Of a DNA stretch of 59,015 bases, positions 18,901 to 28,615 are shown piece after piece (position 1 is the first letter of the stretch; every line of letters begins with the position of its first letter). The stretch is from contig NZ_JAIPUS010000020.1 in the NCBI RefSeq assembly GCF_020055675.1, forward strand, positions 1 through 59,015. The letters run 5' to 3'. The position numbers and the translations under genes are program-made. Under the pieces are notes generated by a model that saw nothing but the letters and a program-made list of their open reading frames with translations, searched no databases and was not told the origin of the DNA. The stretch comes from Marivita sp. (lineage in GTDB: Bacteria; Pseudomonadota; Alphaproteobacteria; Rhodobacterales; Rhodobacteraceae).

Positions 18901-19450
18901 CGAACTTTACCAGTCGATGCTGGAAGAGGCGATTGCCAAGGTGCGGTCGGGCGAAATGGAGGGCCTGTCGGAAGCGGACGATCACTGGGCCCCGCAGATC
19001 AACCTCGGCGTGCCGGTCCTGATCCCCGAGGACTACGTGCCCGATCTCGATGTGCGCCTGGGCCTGTACCGCCGCCTGTCATCTCTCTCCACCAAGGTCG
19101 AGCTCGAGGGCTTCGCTGCTGAATTGATCGACCGCTTCGGCAAGCTGCCGAAAGAGGTGAACACGCTGCTTCTGGTGGTGCGCATCAAGGCGATGTGCAA
19201 ACGCGCCGGTATCGCGAAACTCGATGGCGGGCCGAAAGGGGCAACGATCCAGTTCCACAATGACAAGTTCGCATCTCCCGATGGCCTGGTGGATTTCATC
19301 AAGGACCAGAAGGGGCTTGCCAAGGTCAAGGACAACAAGATCGTTGTGCGCCGCGACTGGAAGAGGGACAGCGACAAGATCAAGGGCGCGTTTGCGATCG
19401 CTCAGGACCTGGCAAAGAAGGTGAAAGAGGCGAAGACGGCCAAGGCCTGA
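15974..19450 (+). CDS. mfd: Transcription-repair coupling factor Mfd
   Basis: A 1158-residue SF2 translocase that removes RNA polymerase stalled at DNA lesions and recruits UvrA. The UvrB-like N-terminal module is present, then the CarD-like RNA polymerase-interacting domain ([21 protein letters not shown]). The helicase motor has Walker A GDVGFGKT (residues 632-639), DEEQ box IIDEEQHFG (from Asp733), TATPIPRTL and the RecG-like TRG segment ([34 protein letters not shown] split over two stretches). The C-terminal UvrA-masking domain follows. The length is normal for the family. The ribosome-binding site is weak. Confidence 0.97.
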   Translation: MNKPQHVIMGGAPEGFDARLVLAEAEKAGGAVCHVARDDRRLAQMRDALRLHAPDIPVFVFPGWDCLPYDRVSPNPDISAARMATLAALTHAMPAQYVLLSTMTAATQKIPARAVLKDAAFTARVGNRVNEEALRNFLVRMGFSQAPTVMEPGDYAIRGGIIDIYPPGDGGPVRLDLFGDVLDGARRFDPASQRTTEKLDVVELAPVSEVILDEAAMTRFRQNYRIEFGTAGSDDPLYEAVSAGRKQAGMEHWLPFFHDHLETLFDYLPGVPVTQDDQVTPARLARWDGIVDQYETRIAALQQKSRMDTVYKPVSPEQLYLDDAAWTAALADRRVVQFHPLQQASGPNVVDAGGRIGRSFAPERQQENISLFSALADHVRAKMQGGPVVIASYSDGARERLSGLIEDEGLGETIPVNDLTRVGKRGLYLTVWPLEQGFEAPWGEAGKRARITVVSEQDVLGDRLIRSPRKKRKAENFLTEAQSLSPGDLVVHVDHGVGRYLGLEVVTAAGAAHECLLLEYAEKTRLYLPVENVELLSKFGHEEGLLDRLGGGAWQAKKAKLKERIREIADRLIRIAAERALRKAPVMDPPPGAWDAFSARFPYQETDDQLRAIEDVMSDMHSGQPMDRLICGDVGFGKTEVAMRAAFVAAMSGVQVAVIAPTTLLARQHYKGFAERFRGFPLEVRALSRFVSAKDAQATKDGLARGTVDIVVGTHALLAKGIQFQNLGLLIIDEEQHFGVSHKERLKQLRTDVHVLTLTATPIPRTLQLSLSGVRDLSIISTPPVDRLAIRTYVSEFDAVTVREALLREHYRGGQSFFVVPRVSDLPEIEAFLTEQVPEISFVVAHGQMAAGELDTRMNAFYDGKYDVLLATTIVESGLDIPTANTMIIHRADMFGLSQLYQIRGRVGRSKTRAYAYLTTKPRTKLTPGAEKRLRALGSLDTLGAGFTLASQDLDIRGAGNLLGEEQSGQMRDVGYELYQSMLEEAIAKVRSGEMEGLSEADDHWAPQINLGVPVLIPEDYVPDLDVRLGLYRRLSSLSTKVELEGFAAELIDRFGKLPKEVNTLLLVVRIKAMCKRAGIAKLDGGPKGATIQFHNDKFASPDGLVDFIKDQKGLAKVKDNKIVVRRDWKRDSDKIKGAFAIAQDLAKKVKEAKTAKA

Positions 19451-19513
19451 GGCTGTGCGTTAGCGGAAAGCGGTGATGCGTCAACCCATCCTTCGCGCCG
19501 TTGTGCGGAGGTC

Positions 19514-19587
19514 TGGAGCGGGTAGCGGGAATCGAACCCGCAACTTAAGCTTGGGAAGCTCGCGTGATACCTTTTCACCATACCCGC
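19514..19587 (-). tRNA. tRNA-Gly (anticodon CCC)
   Basis: A 74-base cloverleaf including encoded CCA (TGG at 19514-19516 on the plus strand). The acceptor arm GCGGGTA pairs with TACCCGC; D arm GTGA/TCAC; anticodon arm with loop TTCCCAA giving anticodon CCC; T arm GCGGG-TTCGATT-CCCGC; discriminator U as in bacterial tRNA-Gly. One anticodon-stem position (27-43) is a C-A mismatch. It is oriented against mfd. Confidence 0.93.
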
Positions 19588-19687
19588 GCTCTGGACGGTC
19601 AGATACGCTTGGGTGTGTGGGGCGTCAAGAGGGGGGTGCGCTGTGAGGGTCTCCCTCGTGGGACCGCAGAACAAGCGCCCGACCAGG

Positions 19688-19778
19688 TGGGCGCGGAACG
19701 CGCCCGCCGTCAAACCGAAGGTTTGCCTTCGGCAAAATGGGCAGGCGGACGCGTCACCGCCGCTGCGCGACGGCGGGG
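19688..19778. repeat. Three consecutive hairpins after the RamA-like gene
   Basis: Stems GGGCGC/GCGCCC (about 19689-19705), CCGAAGG/CCTTCGG (19715-19732) and CCGCCG/CGGCGG (about 19758-19778) lie between the tRNA and the stop at 19790. Read leftward from that gene, the middle stem is followed by TTTG, so at least one may end its transcript. Confidence 0.5.
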
Positions 19779-19789
19779 CTCCCGGCCCA

Positions 19790-21838
19790 TCACCCCCGCT
19801 TCCGCCGCCGCACGCGACCGCCATCACTCCCATCCCCCTGAGTGTTGAACCCAACGACGGGCAACTCAACCACCTTGCCCAGTTCCGGGAACGGGTCGGT
19901 GGCGTGGGGGATGGCGTTCGCCGCGACGAAATGGTCCTGGAATTTCGGCTCGATGGCGGTTTCGACCTTGGTGATCTGGCGCACGCTGCGTTCGATCTCG
20001 GCGCGGGCGGCCAGGTTGCAGAGCGCAATGCGCGCGCCGGTGCCGGCGGCGTTGCCCGCACTCGTGACCTGGTCCAGCGGCACGTCGGGGATCATCCCCA
20101 GCACCATCGCGTGTTTGGCGCTGATATGCGCGCCGAACGCGCCTGCCAGCACCACGCGGTCAACCGTGTCCACACCCATCTCGTCCATGAGTAGCCGCGC
20201 GCCCGCGTAGAGCGCGGATTTGGCCAGCTGGATCGCGCGGATGTCTCCTTGCGTGACGGTGATGCGCGGGCCGCCTTGCTCCGTGACATCATGGATCAGG
20301 TAGGCATGGGTGCGCCCTTCGGGCACGCAGCGCTCGGTGCCTGTCTGCGCCGCCGATCCGATCAGCCCCTTGGCGTCCATCACCCCGGCAATGCGCAGTT
20401 CCGCCACCGCCTCGATGATGCCCGAGCCGCAGATGCCGGTGATGCCTGTCGCGGCGGTCTCGTCCCAGAAACCATCCTCGTCCGACCATTTGTCACAGCC
20501 GATCACCCGGAAACGCGGTTCCTTGGTGACGGGGTCGATGCGGATCGCCTCGATGGCACCGGGGGCGGCACGTTGCCCGCTGGAGATCTGCGCGCCCTCG
20601 AAGGCAGGGCCGGTGGGCGAGGAACAGGCCAGCACGCGGCGGGTGTTGCCCAGCAGGATCTCCGCATTGGTGCCCACATCGACGATCAGCACGAGGTCCT
20701 CGGATTTGCCCGGCTGTTCCGACAGCGCCACAGCGGCGGCATCGGCTCCGACATGGCCCGCGATGCAAGGCAGGATGTAGATCTGGGCGCTGGCGGGCAG
20801 GGCGGTCAGGTCCAGGTCGCGGGCGGTCAGGTCGAGGTGGTTCGACGTGGCCAGCGCAAATGGCGCCTGGCCGAGTTCCACCGGGTCGATGCCCAGCAGC
20901 AGGTGGTGCATCACCGGGTTGCAGACGAACACGGTTTCCAGAATGAGGCTGGTCGCGATGCCCGCCTCCTTTGCGATTTCCTCGGCCAGCGTGTTGATCG
21001 CGTCGCGCACGGCGCGGGTCATCGCCTGATCGCCGCCGGGGTTCATCATGGCATAGCTGACACGGCTCATCAGGTCTTCGCCAAAGCGGATCTGCGGGTT
21101 CATGATGCCCGAGGAGGCCACGATCTCGCCGGTGTCCAGATTGGTCAGATGGGCCGCAACGGTGGTGGAGCCAAGGTCGATGGCCAGCCCGAAGATGCCC
21201 GCCTCGTGCAGGCCGGGCCAAACGGCGATGATGCGGGGTGTCGCCTCGGCGCTGGTCTTGTGCAGGGCGACAGTGATCGCCCATTTGCCTTTTCGCAGAA
21301 CGGGTTGCAGCACCGTCAGCACCGGGAAGGCGCAGGTGACCGCTTCGATCTCCCACTGTTCCCTGAGCGCGCGCGCCACGCGCTCCAGATCACCGGTGGG
21401 CGTGTGCATGTCGGGCTCGTCGACCTCGATATAGTAAAGCCGGGTGGCCGGGTCCATTTCAATCACGCGGGCACTGGCGGCCTTGCGCACGACCTGGCGG
21501 TGGACCTGGGAGTCGGGTGGCACGTCGATCACGATGTCGCCCTGCACCTGGGCCTGGCAGCCAAGGCGGCGGTCCGGTTTCAGCCCGCGCTTTTCGTCGT
21601 AACGCGCCTCAACGGCGTTCCAGTCGGACAGGGCGCCCTCGCGGGCGGTGACGCCGTGCTTGGGAAACGCGCCATAGCCGGGTGTGATCTGGCACTTGGA
21701 GCAGATGCCGCGCCCGCCGCAGACGCTGTCAAGATCGACCCCCAGATGCCGTGCGGCGGTCAGCACCGGGGTGCCAACGGGGAACCGGCCACGTTTGCCG
21801 GACGGCGTGAAGACAACAAGTGGATCCTGGTTTGACAT
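19790..21838 (-). CDS. RamA-like [2Fe-2S]/ASKHA corrinoid-activating protein (DUF4445)
   Basis: A 682-residue protein with an N-terminal plant-type ferredoxin domain, iron ligands C40-x5-C46-x2-C49 and C94 (CGGRGICSKC, then RRLGC). A linker and a large ASKHA-fold ATPase domain follow (GLAIDLGSTTVAAHL, VDVGTNAEILLG, GSGIIEAVAE). This is the architecture of RamA and related reductive activators that reset inactive cob(II)alamin on corrinoid methyltransferases using ATP. In Phaeobacter, a close relative, I recall a RamA-like protein being linked to a split B12-dependent methionine synthase lacking its own reactivation domain; that is my preferred role. No corrinoid protein is adjacent. The start at 21838 fits an AGGGAT site. 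Confidence 0.83.
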   Translation of the reverse strand: MSNQDPLVVFTPSGKRGRFPVGTPVLTAARHLGVDLDSVCGGRGICSKCQITPGYGAFPKHGVTAREGALSDWNAVEARYDEKRGLKPDRRLGCQAQVQGDIVIDVPPDSQVHRQVVRKAASARVIEMDPATRLYYIEVDEPDMHTPTGDLERVARALREQWEIEAVTCAFPVLTVLQPVLRKGKWAITVALHKTSAEATPRIIAVWPGLHEAGIFGLAIDLGSTTVAAHLTNLDTGEIVASSGIMNPQIRFGEDLMSRVSYAMMNPGGDQAMTRAVRDAINTLAEEIAKEAGIATSLILETVFVCNPVMHHLLLGIDPVELGQAPFALATSNHLDLTARDLDLTALPASAQIYILPCIAGHVGADAAAVALSEQPGKSEDLVLIVDVGTNAEILLGNTRRVLACSSPTGPAFEGAQISSGQRAAPGAIEAIRIDPVTKEPRFRVIGCDKWSDEDGFWDETAATGITGICGSGIIEAVAELRIAGVMDAKGLIGSAAQTGTERCVPEGRTHAYLIHDVTEQGGPRITVTQGDIRAIQLAKSALYAGARLLMDEMGVDTVDRVVLAGAFGAHISAKHAMVLGMIPDVPLDQVTSAGNAAGTGARIALCNLAARAEIERSVRQITKVETAIEPKFQDHFVAANAIPHATDPFPELGKVVELPVVGFNTQGDGSDGGRVRRRKRG

Positions 21839-21956
21839 GGGCATCCCTGTATGCGTGTTGGTCGCGATAATAGGGATGCCGTGACCCGGGAAACGGTGAA
21901 TTGCGTCATAATGATCGTGCAGAGCGGCATGAGCTGCGCAAACGCAGCCTTTGCAC

Positions 21957-22547
21957 CTAGGCTGCGTCGCGGCCCAGCCTGTCCATCTGCGCAAGAAGTT
22001 TATCGACCGATCCCGGCTTGGGATCAGAGGCGGGGGCGAAAAATGTGAATTTCACCGGTTTGAAACCGACAAAGCCGAGAACCTGCCCCTTGATCTGGTG
22101 CCGGATTGCATCGTGATAGGCCAGCCACAGGAAGCTGCGCGGCGTGTCAGACGTGATGACGACGCGCGCGGTGCGGCCTGTCAAAAGCGGCTTGGGCAGA
22201 CCGATGGGCGTGGTTTCCCGAGTGGTGAAGGTCCGCCCGATGGCCAGCACACGGTCAATCCATCCCTTGAGCTTGGCCGGAAAGCCACCCCACCACAGCG
22301 GAAAGGCCAAGACGAAATGCGTGCACCATTCAAGATTGCCCAGCGACTCTTCCAGCACCGGTTCCAAAGGCTTGGGGCTGTCGTACCCGGCTTTGCCCCG
22401 GTCGGGATCGAATGTCAGGTCGTGCAACTGCGACAGGCGCACTTCGTGGCCTGCTGCGCGGGCGGCCATTGCGTAGCGCTCCATCGCCTGACGGGTGATC
22501 GAGTCCGGGCCGGGATGACCGTTGAGAATGAAGATCCGTTTTGCCAT
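21957..22547 (-). CDS. NAD(P)H-dependent flavodoxin-fold oxidoreductase (MdaB/KefF-like)
   Basis: A 196-residue flavodoxin-like protein. It has the FMN phosphate-binding start IFILNGHPGPDS and the family hallmark FPLWWGGFPAKLKGWIDRV. Then follow the GLPKPLLTGRTARVVITSDTP segment and a C-terminal FVGFKPVKFT stretch. Members reduce quinones or act as regulatory subunits with NAD(P)H. It shares orientation with the RamA-like gene, whose start is 118 bp further on, so the two could be co-transcribed; whether the flavoprotein supplies electrons for corrinoid activation is speculation. The start at 22547 (MAKRIF) is preferred over upstream codons. Confidence 0.88.
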   Translation of the reverse strand: MAKRIFILNGHPGPDSITRQAMERYAMAARAAGHEVRLSQLHDLTFDPDRGKAGYDSPKPLEPVLEESLGNLEWCTHFVLAFPLWWGGFPAKLKGWIDRVLAIGRTFTTRETTPIGLPKPLLTGRTARVVITSDTPRSFLWLAYHDAIRHQIKGQVLGFVGFKPVKFTFFAPASDPKPGSVDKLLAQMDRLGRDAA

Positions 22548-22769
22548 GGCGTCTGCCTCCACGCATTTCGCGATTATCACACGGGCCGGTCACAGGTCCA
22601 AGACAAAGCGGTGTCGCGGACCACCTTGATACGCCAGAACCGCGCAAGTCTCTTCCTTGCCCTCCGGGCTGCACTTGCACGTCCATCCCGATTGCTTCGG
22701 CGTCGCATGGTCGCCAAGGGGATTGGGGCTTTTCCCCGGTCGCAACCCGTGCGATAGGGACGTGCCTAA

Positions 22770-24245
<1,476 letters not shown>

Positions 24246-24260
24246 CGGCGAGACGACGCC

Positions 24261-25418
24261 GTGACACCCGCCGCAAGATGGGCAGCCGCAGCCCAGATCG
24301 TCGACGAGATCGGTCAAGGTGAGCCGGCGGAAAAAGCGCTGACCACATGGGCGCGCAAATCCCGCTTTGCCGGGTCCAAGGACCGCGCCGCGATCCGCGA
24401 TCATGTCTTCGATATCCTGCGCAACTGGCGCAGCACGGCAGCCCTGGGTGGTGCTGAGACCGGCCGGGGCCGGGTGCTTGGGCGATTGCGGCAGACCGGT
24501 GAAGACCCGTCGCTTGTTTTTTCCGGCACCGGGTATGGGCTGGACATCCTGACCGATGCAGAACAGGCGGCAGGTCAGACACCCGTCGGGGCCGCGGCCG
24601 CTGATCTTCCAGATTGGCTATTTTCGCTTTTTGTCAATGAATTGCCGGGTGATGCTCCTGCGACAGCTGAAGCGTTGCGCCATCGCGCACAAGTGTATTT
24701 GCGGGTCAACACGATCAAGGCCAATCGCGGCACGGCGCAGGCCGCGCTGGCCGATGACGGGATCCAAACGGTCCCGCATCCCTTGTCGGACACCGCGCTC
24801 GAGGTCACGGCAAATGCGCGTCGCGTTTCTCAGTCCACCGCTTTTCGGAGCGGACTTGTGGAGTTGCAGGATGTCGCGAGCCAAGCCGTCGTCGAAGCGC
24901 TGCCGTTGGACCCAGGCATGCGCGTGCTTGACTATTGTGCCGGCGGGGGCGGAAAAACGCTTGCCATGGCGGCGTATCTGAACGGCCCTGTCGAGGCTCA
25001 TGACGCCAATCCGCGCCGCATGTCCGATCTGCCCCAACGCGCCGCACGCGCCGGGGCCGATGTGCGCGTGGTACCTGCGCCAAAAGGGCTTTATGAACTG
25101 GTCTTGTGCGATGCGCCCTGTTCCGGAAGCGGTTCCTGGCGCCGCGCGCCAGATGGCAAATGGCGCCTGACCCCGGACAGCCTGGATCGGTTGACCCAAG
25201 TCCAAGCGGATATTCTGGACAAGGCGGTCGCATGCGTCGCCTCTGACGGTGTGCTGGCTTATGCAACCTGCTCCGTTCTGCGTCGCGAGAACGAAGATCA
25301 GATCAATGGATTCTTGCAGCGTCATCCTGACTGGGTTTGCACACAAGAGGGCCGATTTGGACTGGTTCAAGGTGGAGACGGATTTTTTCTTGCAATCCTA
25401 AAGAGAAAAACAATTTGA
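24261..25418 (+). CDS. rsmB: RsmB/NOP family rRNA cytosine-C5 methyltransferase
   Basis: A 385-residue methyltransferase with an N-terminal NusB-like helical part (WAAAAQIVDEIGQGEPAEKAL) and an S-adenosylmethionine domain (VLDYCAGGGGKTLAMAA). The two motif cysteines are Cys287 in CDAPCSGSGSWRR and Cys337 in YATCSVLRRENEDQI. This fits enzymes making m5C967 of 16S rRNA. It is shorter than E. coli RsmB, as is common in alphaproteobacteria, so another m5C site is possible. The start is GTG at 24261, 15 bp behind guaB. Confidence 0.88.
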   Translation: MTPAARWAAAAQIVDEIGQGEPAEKALTTWARKSRFAGSKDRAAIRDHVFDILRNWRSTAALGGAETGRGRVLGRLRQTGEDPSLVFSGTGYGLDILTDAEQAAGQTPVGAAAADLPDWLFSLFVNELPGDAPATAEALRHRAQVYLRVNTIKANRGTAQAALADDGIQTVPHPLSDTALEVTANARRVSQSTAFRSGLVELQDVASQAVVEALPLDPGMRVLDYCAGGGGKTLAMAAYLNGPVEAHDANPRRMSDLPQRAARAGADVRVVPAPKGLYELVLCDAPCSGSGSWRRAPDGKWRLTPDSLDRLTQVQADILDKAVACVASDGVLAYATCSVLRRENEDQINGFLQRHPDWVCTQEGRFGLVQGGDGFFLAILKRKTI

Positions 25419-25443
25419 AATACAGGTATTTGGGGTTTAGCTT

Positions 25444-25458
25444 TTAAGCGGAGTTTAA
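25444..25458 (+). promoter_or_regulatory. Perfect CtrA-type box upstream of cckA
   Basis: TTAA-GCGGAGT-TTAA matches the CtrA consensus TTAA-N7-TTAA exactly. It begins 63 bp before the cckA ATG at 25507, in a position that would place the box near the -35 region of a promoter ending in a short leader. CtrA is the final recipient of the CckA-ChpT phosphorelay, so this suggests feedback on cckA. Confidence 0.65.
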
Positions 25459-25506
25459 TCCTATCGGTGTCAAGTGCCGGAAACCCGATGTCCAAAGAGC
25501 TGCTTG

Positions 25507-27831
25507 ATGACCCTTTTTGATCGATCCGTGCCGGCCAAACCAAGGCTCGCCAGTGCCAAATCGCTCTTGTTGGCGTTCGCGGTTGCCAGCGCGGCACTGG
25601 CTCTGGCAGCCCCGCATCGCGCGATGCAATCGGGGTTCTGGGCTTCGGGTGCTGCGTTTGCCGCAATCTATCTTGCCGCTCTTCTAATTGACACGTGGCG
25701 CAAAATGCGGGGACAGCGTGCGATGCGGCAGCTTGGGTTGCTGGTAGAACATGATATCTCGGCATGCATTTTCACCGATCACGACGGCATTGTGCTTGCG
25801 GCAAACCGCGCGGCCAAAGCCCTGCACAAGGTGTCGACCGGTCAGGGGTTGCGCCCGATTGTCGAAACATTCGTGGCCGATGCGGCAGGCCTGATCCACC
25901 GCGTTCAAAGCGGGGCGCTCAGCGACGGCATCGCGTCGGAAAAGGTTGTCCTGCCGGACAAGCACATGCGGATGTCGGCGCATCAGGCTGGTCCCGACAC
26001 CCTGTTGTGGCGGTTGGAGTCGTTTGAAAGCCGGGACGGTCAGGACGTGTCGGGCGGTGCGGCCTTTCCGGCGATGACGATTGGCCGGGGCGGCACCGTG
26101 CTGTGGATGAACGCTGCGGCGCGGACGCTCGCTGGCGGCAGGGTCCGGTCGCTGGATGAACTCATCTCCGACACACCGTTACGCCCCGGAGAGGTCCATC
26201 AGATTCAAGCGGCCAGTGGGGAACAGGAATACACGATCAATTTGCAAGACGCAGGGCTTGGTCGCGAAGAGGTGCTGATGATCCCCGCGACCCAGCCGCG
26301 CGCCGAAGCCTCGGACGAGGCTGGCTTTGAGGCACTGCCGGTTCCGCTTCTCAAGCTTACCTCGCAGGGGGAGATCACCTGCGCCAACCGTTGCGCCCGT
26401 GACCTCTTGAACGCAAGCCGGGACGACCATCGCACGCTGTCGGATCTGATGGAAGGGCTGGGCCGATCGATTCCGGATTGGCTGTCGGACGCCGCCGCGG
26501 GCAAAGGTTTGGGCCGATCGGAATTCCTGCGCCTGACACGGTCTGACACCGAGGTGTTTGTACAGGTCACGCTGACCCGCGTGATCGAGGATGGACAAAC
26601 ATCGCTGGTCGCCGTGTTGAACGATGCAACAGAGTTGAAAAGTCTGGAGGCGCAGTTTGTCCAAAGCCAAAAAATGCAGGCCATCGGTCAGCTTGCCGGC
26701 GGTGTCGCGCATGATTTCAACAATCTTCTGACCGCCATTTCAGGGCATTGCGACCTGTTGTTGCTGCGCCATGATCAAGGCGATCCGGAATATGCTGACC
26801 TGATCCAAATCCATCAGAACGCCAATCGCGCAGCCGGGCTTGTGGGCCAGCTACTGGCGTTTTCGCGCAAGCAGACTCTCAGTCCGGAGCGTCTGGACCT
26901 GCGCGATATTCTGTCGGATCTGACCCATCTTCTGAACCGTCTGGTGGGGGAAAAAGTCACGCTCAACCTGCGCCAGGATCCGGGTCTGCCTGCGATCCGG
27001 GCCGACAAACGCCAGCTTGAACAGGTCATCATGAACCTGGTCGTCAATGGCCGCGACGCGATGGCCGAAGGAGGGACGATCCTGATCGAGACCGATGAAC
27101 GCGTTCTGGACAAACCGATACAGCATGGGCGGGCCAAGGTGCCTGCCGGCGCCTATGTTGTCGTTCGGGTCCAGGACGAGGGGGTTGGAATACCGCATGA
27201 CAAGCTGCAAAAGGTGTTCGAGCCCTTCTTCACAACGAAACGCACCGGGGAGGGTACGGGGCTCGGCCTCTCAACCGTCTACGGTATCGTGAAGCAATCG
27301 GGCGGCTTCATCTTTGTCGATAGCACGCAAGGCAAAGGGAGCGTGTTCACATTGATGTTTCCGGTTTGCGAAGAGCCGATCGCTGCCCCGCCAACCACGT
27401 GTGAAACACCGAGATCCATCCCGGCCCGCGAGGGTGACGGAGTTGTGCTTCTGGTCGAGGATGAGGCTCCGGTCCGCGCGTTTGCCTCCCGCGCGCTGTC
27501 GCATCGTGGGTTCAAGGTGGTCGAGGCCGCAAATGCCGAGGAGGCGCTTGATCTGTTGGAGGATGACGATTTGAAGGTGGATGTTTTCGTCACCGACGTG
27601 GTCATGCCCGGCCTTGATGGACCAAGCTGGGTGCGCGAGGCCCGCGCATCCCGACCCGAGGTGCCGGTGGTGTTCATGTCCGGCTATGCCGAGGACGTGT
27701 TCAAATCCCAAGGTGCGCGGATCGAATCGTCAGCCTTTCTCGCCAAGCCGTTTTCCCTGACAGATCTGACCGCAATCGTGAACCAGCAGCTTGCCGCCAC
27801 ATCTGTGGACGGAAATCCTGCGGAGCCGTGA
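25507..27831 (+). CDS. cckA: Hybrid sensor histidine kinase CckA
   Basis: A 774-residue hybrid kinase that feeds phosphate to ChpT and then CtrA. Two N-terminal hydrophobic segments (about residues 18-60) anchor it in the inner membrane. PAS-like sensing regions follow, then the dimerisation/phosphoacceptor helix GQLAGGVAHDFNNLLTAI with His402. The ATPase domain has LEQVIMNLVVNGRDAM, DEGVGIP and GTGLGLSTVYGIV. The C-terminal receiver carries its phospho-Asp in FVTDVVMPGLDG (Asp697). ATG 25507 is chosen over an in-frame GTG at 25474. The GTG lies only 16 bp after a CtrA box and would probably fall upstream of the transcript start. It ends abutting the convergent sulfotransferase-like gene. Confidence 0.92.
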   Translation: MTLFDRSVPAKPRLASAKSLLLAFAVASAALALAAPHRAMQSGFWASGAAFAAIYLAALLIDTWRKMRGQRAMRQLGLLVEHDISACIFTDHDGIVLAANRAAKALHKVSTGQGLRPIVETFVADAAGLIHRVQSGALSDGIASEKVVLPDKHMRMSAHQAGPDTLLWRLESFESRDGQDVSGGAAFPAMTIGRGGTVLWMNAAARTLAGGRVRSLDELISDTPLRPGEVHQIQAASGEQEYTINLQDAGLGREEVLMIPATQPRAEASDEAGFEALPVPLLKLTSQGEITCANRCARDLLNASRDDHRTLSDLMEGLGRSIPDWLSDAAAGKGLGRSEFLRLTRSDTEVFVQVTLTRVIEDGQTSLVAVLNDATELKSLEAQFVQSQKMQAIGQLAGGVAHDFNNLLTAISGHCDLLLLRHDQGDPEYADLIQIHQNANRAAGLVGQLLAFSRKQTLSPERLDLRDILSDLTHLLNRLVGEKVTLNLRQDPGLPAIRADKRQLEQVIMNLVVNGRDAMAEGGTILIETDERVLDKPIQHGRAKVPAGAYVVVRVQDEGVGIPHDKLQKVFEPFFTTKRTGEGTGLGLSTVYGIVKQSGGFIFVDSTQGKGSVFTLMFPVCEEPIAAPPTTCETPRSIPAREGDGVVLLVEDEAPVRAFASRALSHRGFKVVEAANAEEALDLLEDDDLKVDVFVTDVVMPGLDGPSWVREARASRPEVPVVFMSGYAEDVFKSQGARIESSAFLAKPFSLTDLTAIVNQQLAATSVDGNPAEP

Positions 27832-28434
27832 TCAGCCGCCTTCGGGAATCGAATTCCAAAGCACAAAATCGGCTGCCCGGTGCAGGCGCACCAAGGCTTG
27901 GGCGTCTGGTGAAATCTGCAAAGACTGTTCTAAAGAGACGTTCACTTCAGGAATGTCCGGCAAAGGCCCCAATCTTTTGGAAAGAAAGGCGCGCAAACCG
28001 GCCTGATCCTCGTACCGAAAGAAATGCGACACAGACGTCCCGTTGGGCCGCGGTTCCACGAACTTGGCTTGGGATCCGACATTTGCATAGGCTGGCGGCG
28101 ACTCTTCGCACGCTGCGCGCAGGAAAGTGTCTATCGTCACATCTTTTGTCGAAGCGGGTCGACCGTCCAGGGCGGCCCGTTGACGGTAGCGATACCAACT
28201 TCCCAACCAGCTCAGCGGTTCGCGGATCACGGCGACCAGCTCCAGGTCGGGTTTGCCCATCTTGTCGAACATGGGCCGAAAAAACCGGTTATAGCGATAG
28301 ACCGGCGCGTGCTTTAGCTCCGGCGGATCGCTCACCACGAGTGACGCGCGCGGCGCGAGGGCGCGCATGTAGGCCTGTGTCCCGGTTTTTGGCACCGACA
28401 GAAGGACCAATCCTTCGTTCCAGAACACCAACAT
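27832..28434 (-). CDS. Sulfotransferase family-like protein
   Basis: A 200-residue protein with a PAPS-type phosphosulfate loop near the N-terminus (VLLSVPKTGTQAYMRAL) and the 3'-phosphate-binding-like segment VAVIREPLSWLGSWYRYR. Both fit the sulfotransferase fold. The acceptor is unknown; cell-surface polysaccharide or small-molecule substrates are possibilities. There is no signal peptide. Its stop codon directly abuts the cckA stop (no gap), and its start is divergent from recA. A TTAA-N8-TTAA sequence lies 31-46 bp upstream of its ATG, one base too wide for a CtrA box. Confidence 0.75.
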   Translation of the reverse strand: MLVFWNEGLVLLSVPKTGTQAYMRALAPRASLVVSDPPELKHAPVYRYNRFFRPMFDKMGKPDLELVAVIREPLSWLGSWYRYRQRAALDGRPASTKDVTIDTFLRAACEESPPAYANVGSQAKFVEPRPNGTSVSHFFRYEDQAGLRAFLSKRLGPLPDIPEVNVSLEQSLQISPDAQALVRLHRAADFVLWNSIPEGG

Positions 28435-28514
28435 GATCGCCGCTCCGCCTGTAATCTGGGCGCCTTAAACCACTCCTTAACCAATCCGCGCAACACTCGT
28501 TGTGAAATTAGAAG

Positions 28515-28543
28515 TTGAAATGTTCGCGTTTTGATCTCATAAA
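28515..28543 (+). promoter_or_regulatory. recA promoter with LexA (SOS) box in the spacer
   Basis: TTGAAA (28515-28520) and CATAAA (28538-28543) are separated by 17 bp. GTTC-N7-GATC, the Rhodobacter-type LexA operator, occupies 28522-28536 inside that spacer. LexA binding there would block RNA polymerase directly. It lies 73-101 bp upstream of the recA ATG. Confidence 0.8.
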
Positions 28544-28615
28544 GAGAAAGAACAGGAAGTGAACAAAAGCAGCAATTGCCGCACCTGTCCGGGTGTGGAA
28601 TAAGGATCGAAAGCA

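Noticed and set aside
20249-21835. 528-codon open frame opposite the RamA-like gene
   Set aside because: Antisense shadow of a gene with intact motifs.
28465-28480. CtrA box upstream of the sulfotransferase-like gene and recA
   Set aside because: Spacer is 8 bases, not 7; kept only as a near match in the findings.
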